A DNA stretch of 64,000 nt, from the NCBI GenBank assembly GCA_022829145.1, contig CM040751.1, forward strand, positions 496,001 through 560,000, read 5' to 3'. Of this stretch, positions 43,876-55,470 are shown piece by piece (position 1 is the stretch's first letter; each line of letters begins with the position of its first letter). Both the position numbers and the translations under genes were made by a program. The DNA is from Albula goreensis (taxonomy: Eukaryota > Chordata > Actinopteri > Albuliformes > Albulidae). The notes under the pieces were generated by a model. It saw only the letters and a program-made list of their open reading frames with translations, ran no database searches and had not been told where the DNA came from.

Positions 43876-46565
43876 CAGGGGTGTCAAACTTACGGCCCGC
43901 GGGCCTGATCCGGGAATGGGTTTAATCCAGCCCGTGAGATGATTTTACAAAGTATAAAAATGAGCTGCAATTTTACAATAAAAGAAACTGCTGTTCTAAA
44001 TGTGTCCATTGGGTGTCGCAATAGAAATTCTGTTAAGCAAGCAAACTGTTTGCCGCGCTGAGCGGTATAGCCCGGAAGTATAGGTAGGACAGCTAGCCTG
44101 GAGCTACCTTTTCGTACTGCCTAATAAGTCTTCTACTTTGAACATTACGCGATTTGTCACCCTCGTTGCCCCAAAATGTCTTTGTCAAAAAAGAGAAAAG
44201 TTGACACAGAGTGCAGAGTTTTCCAAGAAAAATGGTCATCATCCTATTTATTTACGGAGGTGAATGGGAAACCTGTGTGTTTGGTGTGTTCACAGCATGT
44301 TTCAGTGCTGAAAGAATATAACCTTCGGCGCCACTATGAGACACTTCATGCCGAAAAATACAACCACTTGCAAGGACAACAGAGAAGAGAGAAGGTGAAT
44401 GAATTGTTTGCGGGCCTGATGAAACAGCAGTCTGCGTTTACTCACAGCCGAGAGATCAGTGATGCTGCAGTGAAAGCTAGCTACCTTATTGCTAACGAAA
44501 TTGCACTGGCTTCAAAACCATTCAGTGAGGGTGAATTTGTGAAGACGTGCATGCTGAAGGCTGCAGAGATTGTGTGCCCTGAAAAGCGACAGGCTTTCGC
44601 AAATATCAGTCTGACAAGAAACAGGATTTCTGATCTTTCGGCGGATGTGGACAGCCGATTAAAGCGCAGAGTCAAGTCATTTATTGCTTTTTCAGTTGCA
44701 ATTGATGAAAGCACGGACTATACAGATGTTGCACAACTGGCCATATTCATCCACGGAGTTGATGACACTTTGACCGTCACCGAGGAGTTCTTGGAGTTGG
44801 TGCCAATGACGGATACCACAACAGCAGGTGATATTTTCACCGCCCTCGTTGGAGCGCTGGACAGGGTCGGAGTGGACTGGTCCCGCGCTGTCAGCCTGGC
44901 TACAGATGGTGCACCATCAATGATCGAGAGAAAAGCAGGTGTTGTGACAAGATTCAGAGAGAAAGTTCAGACGGCAAATGGAGGATGTGATTTTTGGACT
45001 TTTCACTGTATTTTGCATCAGGAGGCATTGTGTTGCAAGTCATTAAAGATGGAAAACGTCATGGAGGTAGTCGTCCGAACTGTTAATTCAATCCGATCTA
45101 GAGGACTGAATCACCGTCAGTTTGACAGCCTTCTCAGAGAGAAAACCACAACTATGGCCTGCCATACCACACCGAGGTAAAATGGTTAAGCCGAGGTGCT
45201 GTGCTGAGGAGGTTCTTTAATTTACGAGTGGAAATTGAAACAGAAAAAAGGGCAAACCAGTGCTAGAATTTCAGTCGACAGAATGGATGCAGGACCTTGC
45301 ATTTATGGTGGATGTTACAGAGCACTTGAATAACTTGAACAAAATGCTGCAAGGGTGCAACAAAGTTGTCACGCAGTATTATGACAGCATATGTGCATTC
45401 AAGTTGAAGCTGTCATTGTGGGAGAGACAACTTGCGGGTGGTGATGCTGCTCACTTTCCTTGTCTGAAAGACATGTGCGCGACCCAACATGCTGCAGACA
45501 TGAAGCGATTCAAAGATAAGATAACGGGACTATTGCGGGAGTTTGAGCAACGCTTTAAGATTTTTGGTGAACCGGAGAAAGACTTCAAAGTTTTTTGCTC
45601 CCCATTCACCGTGAATGCCTCTGATCTGCCTGTCAACATCCAACTTGAAGTAATAGACTTACAGTGTGACTCAGATTTGAAGGGCAAATTTGCCGCAGCT
45701 GGCTTGGACACATTTTATCAGCATCTCTTGCCAGGTTACCCCAACTTGACAGCCCTTGCTGCAAAAGTGTTATGTATGTTTGGAACCACATATCTTTGTG
45801 AGCAAGTTTTCTCTATAATGAGCATCAACAAAACAAAGCTGCGCTCAAGGCTCACACAAAAGCACTTGAATGACATCCTGAAATTGGCTGTCACTCAGGA
45901 TGTGACGTCTGATATTGATGTGCTTGTGAAAGCTAAAAGATGCCAGGTTTCAGGAGTAAAACACACAGTGGGCTGAATGCACTTAAAATGCTGCATGAGA
46001 AACTTATGCACCATGATATAGTTCTGTGAAAATGAATATCTTCTGTGGAGATTTAAAGAAAGTGAACAGTGTGTGATTTACTGTAATAATTCATAGTTCA
46101 TAAATTTGTTTTATTGAAATTGTTCATGCATTGTGATTTAGCTCGGGATTTAGATGTGGAAATGAAAAATGAGGTATTTGATACCTAGAAGAGTTTGTTT
46201 TTGTTCAATCCCAGATAAGCTGTGACTTAAAGTTGTAAGCCTTTGGAGAAACACTGAGACAAAGTCTAAGTTCCAATCACTGAGGCATTGTGTTCTTGAA
46301 ATTGCACCAATTTTGTCCTCAGAATTTTTAACTAATTTGAAGTGTTTTGTCACTGTGTTTTGTTTACTTGTGATGTGTACACTTTTCATTTACAAGTTTC
46401 AGAATGTTCTTGTACCTTGGTCTTTTGAACCAAACTAAAACAAAGAAAACAATCTGAAGTTGTCGTTATTTTTAAGCTTTTATGCCATGATTTTACCAGT
46501 CCGGCCCCCGTGGGAATGGATTTTCCTCAATGTGGCCCCTGAGCAAAATGAGTTTGACACCCCTG
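43876..46565 (+). mobile_element. hAT transposon (2.69 kb) with perfect 8-bp target duplications
   Basis: Ends CAGGGGTGTCAAACTTA and GAGTTTGACACCCCTG form the inverted repeats. CTTTAGAG stands directly outside on both sides (43,868-43,875 and 46,566-46,573), an exact 8-bp target duplication as hAT elements make. It holds one transposase gene broken by two frameshifts. The ends are shared with the MITE at 38,177, so this family may have mobilised it. Confidence 0.96.
44176..45976 (+). pseudogene. hAT transposase, GTF2IRD2-like (Charlie type), two frameshifts
   Basis: The first frame (44,176-45,180) starts MSLSKKRKVDTECRVFQEKW and has a BED-type zinc finger (CLVCSQHV ... HYETLH, residues about 36-60), the catalytic Asp in AIDESTD, a second Asp in LATDGAPSM, and the CxxH of FHCILHQEALCCK. 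Near 45,160 the frame slips; PYHTEVKWLSRG is in another frame. A second slip near 45,250 restores the last part (45,260-45,976), which ends in the hAT dimerisation domain (YLCEQVFSIMSINKTKLRS). The product type is annotated in fish as general transcription factor II-I repeat domain-containing protein 2-like, after the host gene that captured such a transposase. Two frameshifts make it non-functional as written; otherwise it is well kept, which suggests recent activity or sequencing error. Confidence 0.9.
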
Positions 46566-46573
46566 CTTTAGAG

Positions 46574-49500
46574 GTATTAAATGCCGAAACGGCTAGCTGT
46601 GAACTGTGGCTACGATAAGTCCATCTAGACAAATAAATACAGGTATTTGCAAACCTTTGGTCGGATGACCTGTGCTCTCTTATGCTGCACTGGGTGGGCA
46701 AGTTTTAGGGATTTGGACCAGAATCTTACATTTTTTACAAATCCCAATTTAAGCGTGAAAATCAGCAGATGCACATTTGGGACATTTTGTGTGTGTTCAT
46801 ATGGTTTATAAATGTATAAATAATTGTGTTTTAACTGGGAGCATTCGTCCTCAAAAGAAAAGAATGCCTGTGTTACCCCTGGTCCTCCAACTTTCAACAT
46901 AATTAGTTACTAGTCACTGTATACATAAGAAGTCTATGCACGTGCTCATGCAATGGTTTATTAAAAACGCATTCAGTTACCTTGATAAACTTGTGCTGCA
47001 TCACTTTTGTGGTACAGACTAAGCTTGAATTTAGGGGTCAACTGAAGTCAGAAAGCTTGAGCTTAATGTGGTAGTTAGCCTTGTGCTATACCTCCCAGGT
47101 CACTGAGAGGTGGGAGGGGGGTGTTGATGTGTTACCCAGGCCTACCAGCTAGGCAGCAGTAGTGTTTATGTATTAGCCTAGTGTACCAGCTCTACAGCAG
47201 CAGTGTTGATATGTTAGGGATGTGACAAACAAAGTCAACCTCAGCTTTCACCTGTAGATGGGCCATTGTTTAAGTGTCTGCGGCTAAACGTACCTTGTAG
47301 TTTTTGCAGTGTGCCCCATACCGTTGGCACCAGTTTGCCTTCATTGGCAGCTGCCCATTGGGGAGGGACAGCTCACTTATGGCTGTTCAGCTCATTGAAT
47401 AAGTCAAAACAAGAAAAACAGAAGAGAACAAAGCAAGAAAACAGCACTCTAAACTAGGACATGACGGAACAGATTATAATGGCGATGCAACACAGAAAAA
47501 CCTCATCAAATCTTTCAGTGTTGAGAATTATATGTGCATTGTTTTAATACTCTAGCCACAATGTATATTTTAAGCAAATGAGCCAGTTAGCTAGTGACAT
47601 TATCCTCAAAAAGGAGAGAAATATGGTTTAAATGTCTGTTTTAAAGAAGCCACAGCTGTTCAATCTGTATTCTTCTAAAGTCTTAAATTCTCAATGGTGT
47701 ATTACTTCAACAAATAGTTAATGTTTTATGGTTGCTTATCAAATTCTAAGGTTACGTATATGCTAATGATCTTTCTAGCTTACATTGTCTTCGCCAAAAT
47801 GAATATGGAAAATTAACATGTGTAAAATAGGTTGCTTACTTGGCACATAATTTTTTGAAAAGTTATTTATACAACATACTTTCAAAACTCATACATAACA
47901 ACTCAGCTAGCTATGATACGTAGACAATTAGTCAACAGAGCTGCCATTACTGCCAGTGATGTGTTAATGAGCAAACCGTCAGTTGATTGCATGTCGAATC
48001 TTGTGAGGCACTAGATGGTCTGCTGGCTCCTTGTTTGCTGTGGAAAACAGTGTTTAATTAGCAGCAGTTCAACCATCAGTGTCTGTCAAAAATTTGAACA
48101 ATGAAGCTGCAGCACTTTAACCCGTCAGACGGACTGGACGAAAGCGAATTACCACAACACCAGACAGATAAGGCTTAATCTGTGCAGCAGACATTAAAAT
48201 CCATTAGTGCAGTTTAAAAAGTCTTAATTTGCAATTTTACACTTGAGTGGCTTTGCATCACCTGAAATGGGGTCTCCTCAGCATTCCCTTGGTCTTCATC
48301 ATTCCAAAGAGAAAATTATCAATTTTAAGTTACTGCTGTAGAAAAAGAAAAGATCTTTAGGAAATATGGTCCGTATACCTTTGTGAGTTGATACAACAAA
48401 TCCAGATTAAACTCTTCACTTTGGTGAAGAAAGATATATTTATTACAAGAGAAACTTGTGGGTTTCTGAACAAATGCTTCCTCTGGGCTTCAGCTTTAAC
48501 ATGTTATCACCCACCTCCAGTCAGTTTTAATGTCACAGTTCTCTGTCAGAGGTAGGCCAGGGACATGCACAGTTCTGAAATCAGTCTCATGCTTGGGAGT
48601 CATACCTATAATGAAGGCACATAAGTGAACATTCTTATGGTCTGTGAAAACTAGTCTCTGGCCTAGGTGACAGAAGAAATTATGGGACAGAGGACAAGAA
48701 AAGGAGGGACAGACGTAGTCTCACCAGGCACTGTATGGCAGCACAGTCACTGGGTGAAATAACCACCTGTCTGGCAAAGCAACCCATCCACTGAGTGCTG
48801 TACGGCACTTTAACCTTGGGAAGCGTATCTGGTGTAGGTTGAAACCGGAATTGCAATGGCCTGTACTAGGAACGTGGTCTGTTTGTGTTTCCATGAAAAT
48901 CGCCTGATATTTATCGTATATTTTAAAGATGTGGCACATCGTATTCATGAAACATTCATGGCAGGGTGACTTTCGACAAGGATAGGCGGCATAAATATTT
49001 CAGTGAGCACTCTGAACCAGGAGTTGCTCCCTCATTTTTTCGGAGACACCACTCTTGCATTGTATGGCTGTTTTTGGTCAATCTTAGTACACATACAAAG
49101 TGAGTACATGCTATCTCAGTGAGTTTGTATCAATGACGCTGTCCCCACAATGTTTCCCGTTGTTGGTGTCTACTGCACACCATTTTTTCCAAAGTACTTT
49201 CAGCTGTCACACCCACTGAGAGTTCACCTGATGCTTGTACTCATCTCTTCAAATATTCATGGGGAAGCCAGACTGCAAGTTTCTCTCCTCTCCTCCATTC
49301 ACTCCTCTCTCCCTGTGGCTTTGTCCCCCACTCACCAAGAGCCAGCTCCTGCTAAGTCGAAGGGCTGCACGGCATTGGCTGCCTAAGACCCACAGACCTC
49401 TTTCCAATGGCATCCTTTTAGATGGGCGGCCGTAGAGGGAACGTCTCTTTCCGCCTTTTATCTCCGCCTGGCTGCATAAGCCGTATAATTGCATCGGACA

Positions 49501-49690
49501 GCCTAGGTTCTTCAAAGAGACTAATGAAATAATCAAAACTCAAACGCGGCAGCCTTGTGACATGGGACCCATGCTGCACGCTTTAATATTTCATACTGTG
49601 GGGGGAGCTGCCGTCCCAGCAGTTTTCACTCTGTCAGAGCGCCTGTGAAAATATTTACCTTACACACAGCTGTGTGGTGACACAACAAAG
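46574..49690. other. Longest low-repeat interval of the window
   Basis: About 3.1 kb without recognisable transposon sequence or coding frames. Parts such as 48,030-48,260 and 49,410-49,680 are of balanced, non-repetitive composition and could be conserved non-coding DNA, but this cannot be judged from one genome. No RNA gene was recognised. Confidence 0.4.
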
Positions 49691-50134
49691 CCTAGAGGAG
49701 TGGGCTCTATGCTCACATCTACATGTGCCTAGAGGAGTAAGCTCTGCACTCACATCTACATGTGCCTAGAGTAGCGAGCTCTGCACTCACATTTACATGT
49801 GCCTAGAGGAGTGAGCTCTGCACTCACATCTACATGTGCCTAGAGGAGTGAGCTCTACACTCACATCTACATGTGCCTAGAGGAGTGAGCTCTACACTCA
49901 CATCTACATGTGCCCAGAGGAGTGAGCTCTACACTCACATCTACATGTGCCTAGAGGAGTGAGCTCTACACTCACATCTACATGTGCCTAGAGGAGTGAG
50001 CTCTACACTCACATCTACATGTGCCTAGAGGAGTGAGCTCTATACTCACATCTACATGTGCCTAGAGGAGTGAGCTCTACACTCACATCTACATGTGCCT
50101 AGAGGAGTGAGCTCTGTACTCACATCTACACACA
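49691..50134. repeat. 37-bp minisatellite, 12 units
   Basis: The unit begins CCTAGAGGAGTGAGCTC and ends ACATCTACATGTG; twelve units follow without spacers. Units 1-4 and the last differ by a few bases (for example GCACTC for ACACTC), while units 5-11 are nearly identical, so the middle was amplified most recently. Each unit holds the palindromes GAGCTC and ACATGT. Confidence 0.95.
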
Positions 50135-50566
50135 CACACTGACTGAGGTGCTCTCCTAGAGGCAGGGGTGATTCAAAGATGTAATGAGGTGGCACGGGGG
50201 GGACCAAGAACCAGTCAGCGGGGTCCATGGTAAATCAGAAAATCTATCAAAAATAAATACAGAGTTGAAAATTGGCTTACAAAACATTGGACATTATTTT
50301 CAGGCTCTTGTGCTGCGCCCTGTGCCCTAATACAAGTGGTATTACATGAAAAGTGGCACTGCACAAGAGCCTGAAAATTTTTTTGTATAAAATAACTGGA
50401 TTTGCATGGATAGGACAACATTAATTATTCATTTAACTTGTATTTTCAATACAAACATTGCAGTGTCTGTGTGTGTGTGTTCTCTGCACTCAATGTTCTG
50501 AGCTTGAAATGTGTGTCTGTGCATGTGGGTTAACTGTACTGTCACACATGTAGGCTATGTGCTGCC
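50135..50566. other. Non-coding interval with a hairpin
   Basis: No gene. It contains the hairpin at 50,296-50,378 (listed separately) and a short (TG)n at about 50,468-50,480. Confidence 0.4.
50296..50378. repeat. Imperfect hairpin of about 83 nt
   Basis: An 18-bp arm ATTTTCAGGCTCTTGTGC (50,296-50,313) is matched exactly by its reverse complement at 50,361-50,378, and pairing continues with mismatches for several more bases inside. The size would suit a microRNA-type precursor as well as a MITE core; nothing else supports either. Confidence 0.75.
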
Positions 50567-50816
50567 TCAGAACAGCTGTATTCTACGGTTTTTGTGCTGG
50601 CTACTAAATACTCTAATAAACTTGTCCATATCCAGGGACTTTGCCCTCTGTGAGACTACGCTGAGCACTCCCAGGTCATTCAGTTGCTCATCAGTCATGG
50701 CTGTTCGTAGGTGATTCTTGATCAATTTCACGGTGGAAAAACTCTGTCCTCAAGCAGTATTGCTTACTGGTGTTGCAATAGCAGTTTTGTTCATGAAAAG
50801 TTCACGGAACAGCTCT
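50567..50816 (-). pseudogene. hAT transposase C-terminal fragment (dimerisation domain)
   Basis: Minus-strand frame: ELFRELFMNKTAIATPVSNT, an in-frame TGA, then FSTVKLIKNHLRTAMTDEQL followed by NDLGVLSV and, at the end, FSSQHKNRRIQLF. It corresponds to the hAT C-terminal dimerisation domain of the ERSFSxLKxIKxxLRxxMxxERLxxLxxLSI type. Only about 80 residues remain. It belongs to a third hAT lineage, distinct from those at 40,733 and 43,876. Confidence 0.78.
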
Positions 50817-51725
50817 TTTTAAGGCTCCAGAAACACAGTGAACTGCGATATGCTGGTCAGGCTTTGCATTCCTCCTTTCCGTTTCCTCTCCAAAAACCTT
50901 TTGGCTTGGTGCAGCTTGTGCTGACTCCACATTTCAGTGTTTCTTTAGTGTATCTTTTATCTGTCTGGCTTTAAAAATGTAGTTTCATAAAAATAACACA
51001 ACTATACTAGTTATATTTTAAGGAATAACTTAATAAGTTACCATTATTGCAGTTGTAGTACTGCTGATTGCATAGTGTGTGGAGATGTCGGGACAGACTA
51101 AGTGGAATAAAAGCAAGAAAGAAAAAGTATGTGCTTTAGCTTTGCTATAGTCAGGCCAATGCAGCTGTGATTTTCTCCACAGCACCCTTTGCTGTCATTA
51201 CTGCTATATTTACATAGATCAAAGCTAATATGTTTTTCCACTCACAAAATACTGACGTTAAAAGAAAACATGAATTATTTCTGAATTGGAATCCCTATTA
51301 ACATTACAATTGCCTTATTATAAAATTGTCTATTCTTATTGTCTATGTGTAACACCTTGTTTAATTTAATAATAATCAAATGAGCAATATATTGTTAAAA
51401 AAATGTGTTTAAAAATTATAATGAACTATAATAAGTCAGTTTTCGTCACACAGTTTTATAGAGAGATGCACATAGACACCTCAAGTAAAACTAAAGATCA
51501 AGTAAGTGCAAATGCAGGTGGTCTTTGAAGGGTATGGGTGATGACACCTGATTGGTTTACTGCATGTAATGCTTAGGACACACGTACAGGTAATGAAAGT
51601 CCAACACATTCTTCCTGCTTTTGTGTTCCCCCTTACCATTGTGTAAATCGCAAAATAGATTTGGGCACCACTTGCGCTATGGTCCATAGACTATGCACTC
51701 ACATTGATAAAGTTTTGCCCATAAT
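50817..51725. other. AT-rich non-coding interval
   Basis: Nothing recognisable apart from being the likely remainder of the hAT relic on its left edge. Confidence 0.4.
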
Positions 51726-51736
51726 GGCATATGGAG

Positions 51737-51834
51737 GTGCGCCCCAGTAGCTCATCTGGTAGAGTGCATGCCACATAAAGCCAGGCCTTACCACAGTGGC
51801 TCAGGTTCAAATCCAGCCTGGGCTCTTTGATATC

Positions 51835-51874
<40 letters not shown>

Positions 51875-51935
51875 GCATTTCCTGTCCACCTCTCTTCTGT
51901 AACTGTCAATAAAAGTGGAAAAATGCAAAAAAAAA
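51737..51935 (+). mobile_element. tRNA-derived SINE with 11-bp target duplications
   Basis: The head GCCCCAGTAGCTCATCTGGT followed by AGAGTGC has the tRNA A box, and GGTTCAAATCC the B box, of an RNA polymerase III promoter. After GGGCTCTTTGATATCC comes a (CT)n run and the tail TGCATTTCCTGTCCACCTC ... TGTCAATAAAAG, a form common in teleost tRNA SINEs. It ends in a run of nine A. The flanks GGCATATGGAG (51,726-51,736 and 51,936-51,946) are an exact target duplication. Confidence 0.95.
51838..51871. repeat. (CT)n microsatellite inside the SINE
   Basis: About 17 CT units within the body of the tRNA SINE; an expanded form of the pyrimidine-rich segment usual at this place in the family. Confidence 0.9.
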
Positions 51936-51946
51936 GGCATATGGAG

Positions 51947-52012
51947 CTCCTTCCATTGAACAGAAATGATTTACATGTATATAGGGGAAGAATATATCAG
52001 GGACTCTAGTTC
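51947..52012. other. Short spacer between SINE and palindrome
   Basis: No features. Confidence 0.4.
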
Positions 52013-52094
52013 TTTTTCACTAAACTGTACATCTGTATATCCATTTGTGTTTACAAACACAAACAGATATACAGATGTACAGTTTAGTGAAAAA
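52013..52094. repeat. 82-bp near-perfect palindrome
   Basis: Two 40-bp arms (52,013-52,052 and 52,055-52,094) match as reverse complements at 38 of 40 positions with a 2-base centre. The arms contain CACTAAACTGTACATCTGTA. No target duplication is evident, nor any coding sequence. Confidence 0.93.
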
Positions 52095-53261
52095 TTATGT
52101 GTGTGCAAGAGAGAGAATGAGAGAAAGAGAGTGAGAGATAGGCCGACTTATAAATTCAGTTAAATTAGGAAGAGTTATCTGAATTGGGAAGAGTCAACTA
52201 AATGGGATGACAGTTATTTCAAACTAGACAACAAGCCAAGGCTTTCAAGTCAGAGTGGAAAATAAACCGGTACCGGCCTGAGATCCGGTGCATCAAACGA
52301 TCGTCACACCCGCTTCTCAGAGGCACAGATGGCTGGAGTCGAAAAGAAACATTTTAATGAGGGTAGAAACAGCATTAAAGGCATGGGGGCCAGGAGAGCG
52401 AGCAGAAAGAGCGGACCCATGGGCTATTGTCAGTGCTAAGAAGTCGCTCTCTAGCTCTTCTGTGTGGCACCAAACGATAATGCGGCCACTTTGCCACCTC
52501 ATGTCTAACCCTCGGAGTCATCTGAGGTGAAGAGAATTTTAATGAAATGCTCACAGACAGCACTCAAACACACCCCAGGCCACCGCTGTTGGTGTGTGAT
52601 TCACACATTAGAAGAGGCTATATAAGTAAGGACTTCTCAAGTGAATTGTCATGTACTGCCCTCTAGTGATAAACCTGTATATAAAACAATAAAGGCTTAT
52701 TGCATGTCAACCCTAACTTCCTCATAGCATTTATTCCTTATCAATTTCACAAACCAGATCATGTGACCTATGACATAAGAGTGAGAGTGTTGCTTTTTAG
52801 ATAAACAAAACAGTAATTATTGTATAAATGTACACATTGAAAACTGAAATGCAGAAAAATGGCAAAAAAAAACCAGGTCAGATAACAATCGAGCATAAAT
52901 CAGGTCCCTACAGCTGTTGAACTCTGTATTTATATGCATGTGAAACACTTTTAGTTTATTTTGAAAAATACATTAGGGCATTCTAAAGTGCTTAATGAAG
53001 AAATGAGTTGGTGAGGCAAAATATATTTAACAATGAAAGATGTTCAGCCATTTTTACATTTTAGGATTTCCATTTAATTCCTGTAATTTAAAACATTTTA
53101 AATGACCCTGCACAAACAGACCTTTTATAGACCCGATTCCTTTCATATTCTTTCACTTCTGCACACGTCTTGGGTGTAATGGGCTGGACTGTAAAACAGG
53201 TGAGTTTATAAATTAGAATGTAGAAATGACATCATCTACATTTAGCTCGGCTTGAGAGCTA
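52095..53261. other. Non-coding interval
   Basis: Unremarkable AT-rich sequence with no repeat or gene recognised. Confidence 0.4.
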
Positions 53262-53615
53262 GTGTTACAGAAGTATAGATATAGAGATGAGAAAAATTTG
53301 GCATCATGGAAGAGTGACAAGGCAAAAACCACTGCTCTCCAAGAAAAACATAAAGGCTTGGGGCAGTGGCTGTGTAATGGTGTGGGAATGTGTTGCTGCC
53401 TCAGAACCTGGATGACTTCTTCATTGAATGTCTTACTGTCTTACTTCATTGAAGGAAGCATGAATTCCGATGTGTACCAGAAGATTATTATGGAGAATGT
53501 CTGACAATCTGTGCATGAGATGCAGCTGAAGCATAATTGAGTGATACAGCAGGAAAATGATCCTAGGAATACAAGTAAGTCCACATCTTAATGGCTGAAA
53601 AGAAGCCATTCACAA
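53262..53615 (+). pseudogene. Degenerate Tc1 transposase relic
   Basis: Pieces in shifting frames read GCVMVWECVAASEPG, IEGSMNSDVYQKIIMENV, QSVHEMQLKHN, and VIQQENDPRNTSKSTS. These match consecutive parts of Tc1-like transposases (GSVMVWGCFAASGPG ... MNSxxYQKIL ... VRQLKLKRxWVLQQDNDPKHTSKST). The second catalytic Asp has become Glu (QQEND), and stops and shifts are frequent. It is an old copy, different from the Tc1 lineage at 2,593. Confidence 0.85.
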
Positions 53616-54461
53616 GGGTTGAGCAGTCTGGTGAGTGAACACAAACCATTTATTCATGTAACACCCTTGAAAATGTCATTATTATTATTTGTTAGGTTGT
53701 GTATGATTCCAGTGCATTACAGTGTTTTTCTATGTATTTCCATTGTTCTGAATAATTGCCATTTCAAGTCTGTGTGCACCGTTGGCTGCATTTTTTTACT
53801 GGTCAGTTTCATGGTTCATGTGATAGAAGCGTGATACACACATGTTAAAGGATGAGAATGTTCCTAAAGAGCAAATGTTAATGCCAACAGCCAATCGCTG
53901 TGCAGGTTACATTTTTTAAATTGGTCCAATTGTTGTGTAGACGGAGAAAGAGGGAGAGGGAAAAGTACGGAATGGGTGGTGACAGTTTTTTATGATTAGC
54001 GGATTGTTTTAAACTTAAAGTTTTAAACTTAAACTTAAAGTCTATGTTATAGGTAGCAAATGGTACATGCTGCAGAAAAAAAGAAGTGAACCATATGTGT
54101 ATTTGAACCTGGATCTTCCTAGATTCAGTGTTCTTTTGTTGGGCGAGTGGATTAACTTAGCCCTGTTATATAGCGGTAGCACAGCTATACGAAGTAGGAG
54201 TGTCCTGTAGCCTCAGCTAAGCTGGTCAGCTAACGTCGTTTTATTTTCATTTGAATTTTAAGTGTTAAGTGTCGTACGTTTCATGACTGTACTGGATACG
54301 TCCAGTATTAGTTATCCCGTATCGATTCAACCGTGGAGGATGGAATTTGAACTGTTTAAAGTGCTGCTGGCTGCTCGTCAGTAAACGGTTAGCTACCAGT
54401 TGGGACACTCCGGTTCTGTGTTCTGTTTGCCGCAACCACAGAGGTAACGGTTTTATGGTAC
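53616..54461. other. Non-coding interval left of Ginger copy 2
   Basis: It includes the flank where Ginger copy 2 stops abruptly; the about 190 bases expected from copy 1, including the terminal inverted repeat, are absent. No gene recognised. Confidence 0.4.
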
Positions 54462-54719
54462 GAACCCAAACCAGCTCAGTTAAGTATTTCTTTAACTGTA
54501 TTAGTATTATCATTGGTCAAGATTGTTATCTTGGCAAATTTATTTTTATATAGAGTAGAACTGTTCAAGTTCGCTAGTTAATTAGTTAGTTGCATTTACT
54601 GATGTGACTATGATTAGCTAACTTGTGAAGAGATGAAGATAAATGCTGAGTGATAACAGACATGAATGTTGATTGATGATGAGATGCTGTCAATAATCGC
54701 CATTTTCTTCTTATTCTCT

Positions 54720-55470
54720 ACTATAGGAACTATGAGAAGGGGAGAGATGCAAAGAAATTTACTCTTCAGGGTAACGATATACAGTACTGTACTACTAAAA
54801 ACCAGACCATCACTACAGCCTGACCTGACCGTTATATAGGAGCATAGCTGCGGAAATAACTGTGGTGTAAATGTAAAAGTTTCCCAATATTGACTAATAA
54901 AATGCTATCTCAGGAACCAGGTCGTATATCTCTGGAAGTTTGCTAACCCTGAAAGTAACGTTAAAAAATAAATGAATTTGAATCACTGATTAGTGCTTAA
55001 TATAACTCACCTATTTTAAAATACTAACTTATTTTGCAGTCAATAACCAATACCAGTTAAGCTACGTGATGGATCGTATCAATCCCTATGATCACACAAA
55101 TTAATTAAGCCTACACACGTGAAGACGAAGGGTAACTCGTACCTGAAAAGCATATTTTCGCTCCTACAAATGAAAATGTTGAAGAAAAAACCTGATGAAA
55201 TGGCAGAGGTAAATACTGTGGGTGTATTTAAGAGGGACTTAAATCCGAAAGTGCTGGCCAACAACGATCAAGAGAAGGGGACTGTAGATGCACGAAATCA
55301 CGTGTTTAATTGCACAGGTAACCTGCACAATTTCACTTCGCTTTACAGATGCTCCGATTTAATCGTTGATAACACTAATGCGAACTTAATTCACATTTAC
55401 CGACAGCGCAAATGTGGATACATTTCAGTGTATAATACCTAGCTAGCCTGCAGTTGGGTATGATTAAACG
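54720..55470 (+). other. Conserved block antisense to the Ginger transposase
   Basis: The plus strand here aligns with the minus strand of copy 1 at about 39,300-40,070. A short exon-like piece (about 54,727-54,770, acceptor CTACTATAG, donor GTAACG) reads NYEKGRDAKKFTLQ. A longer open stretch at 55,119-55,442 includes PDEMAEVNTVGVFKRDLN and ANNDQEKGTVDARNHVFN. Counterparts in copy 1 keep some but not all of the frame. A second gene of the element is possible, unproven. Confidence 0.35.

Noticed and set aside
49691..50134. Regular 37-bp repeats considered as a CRISPR array
   Set aside because: Units are contiguous without spacers, and the genome is vertebrate.
51737..51812. A and B boxes considered as a tRNA gene
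   Set aside because: The tRNA part is diverged and is followed by a SINE body, A-tail and target duplication.
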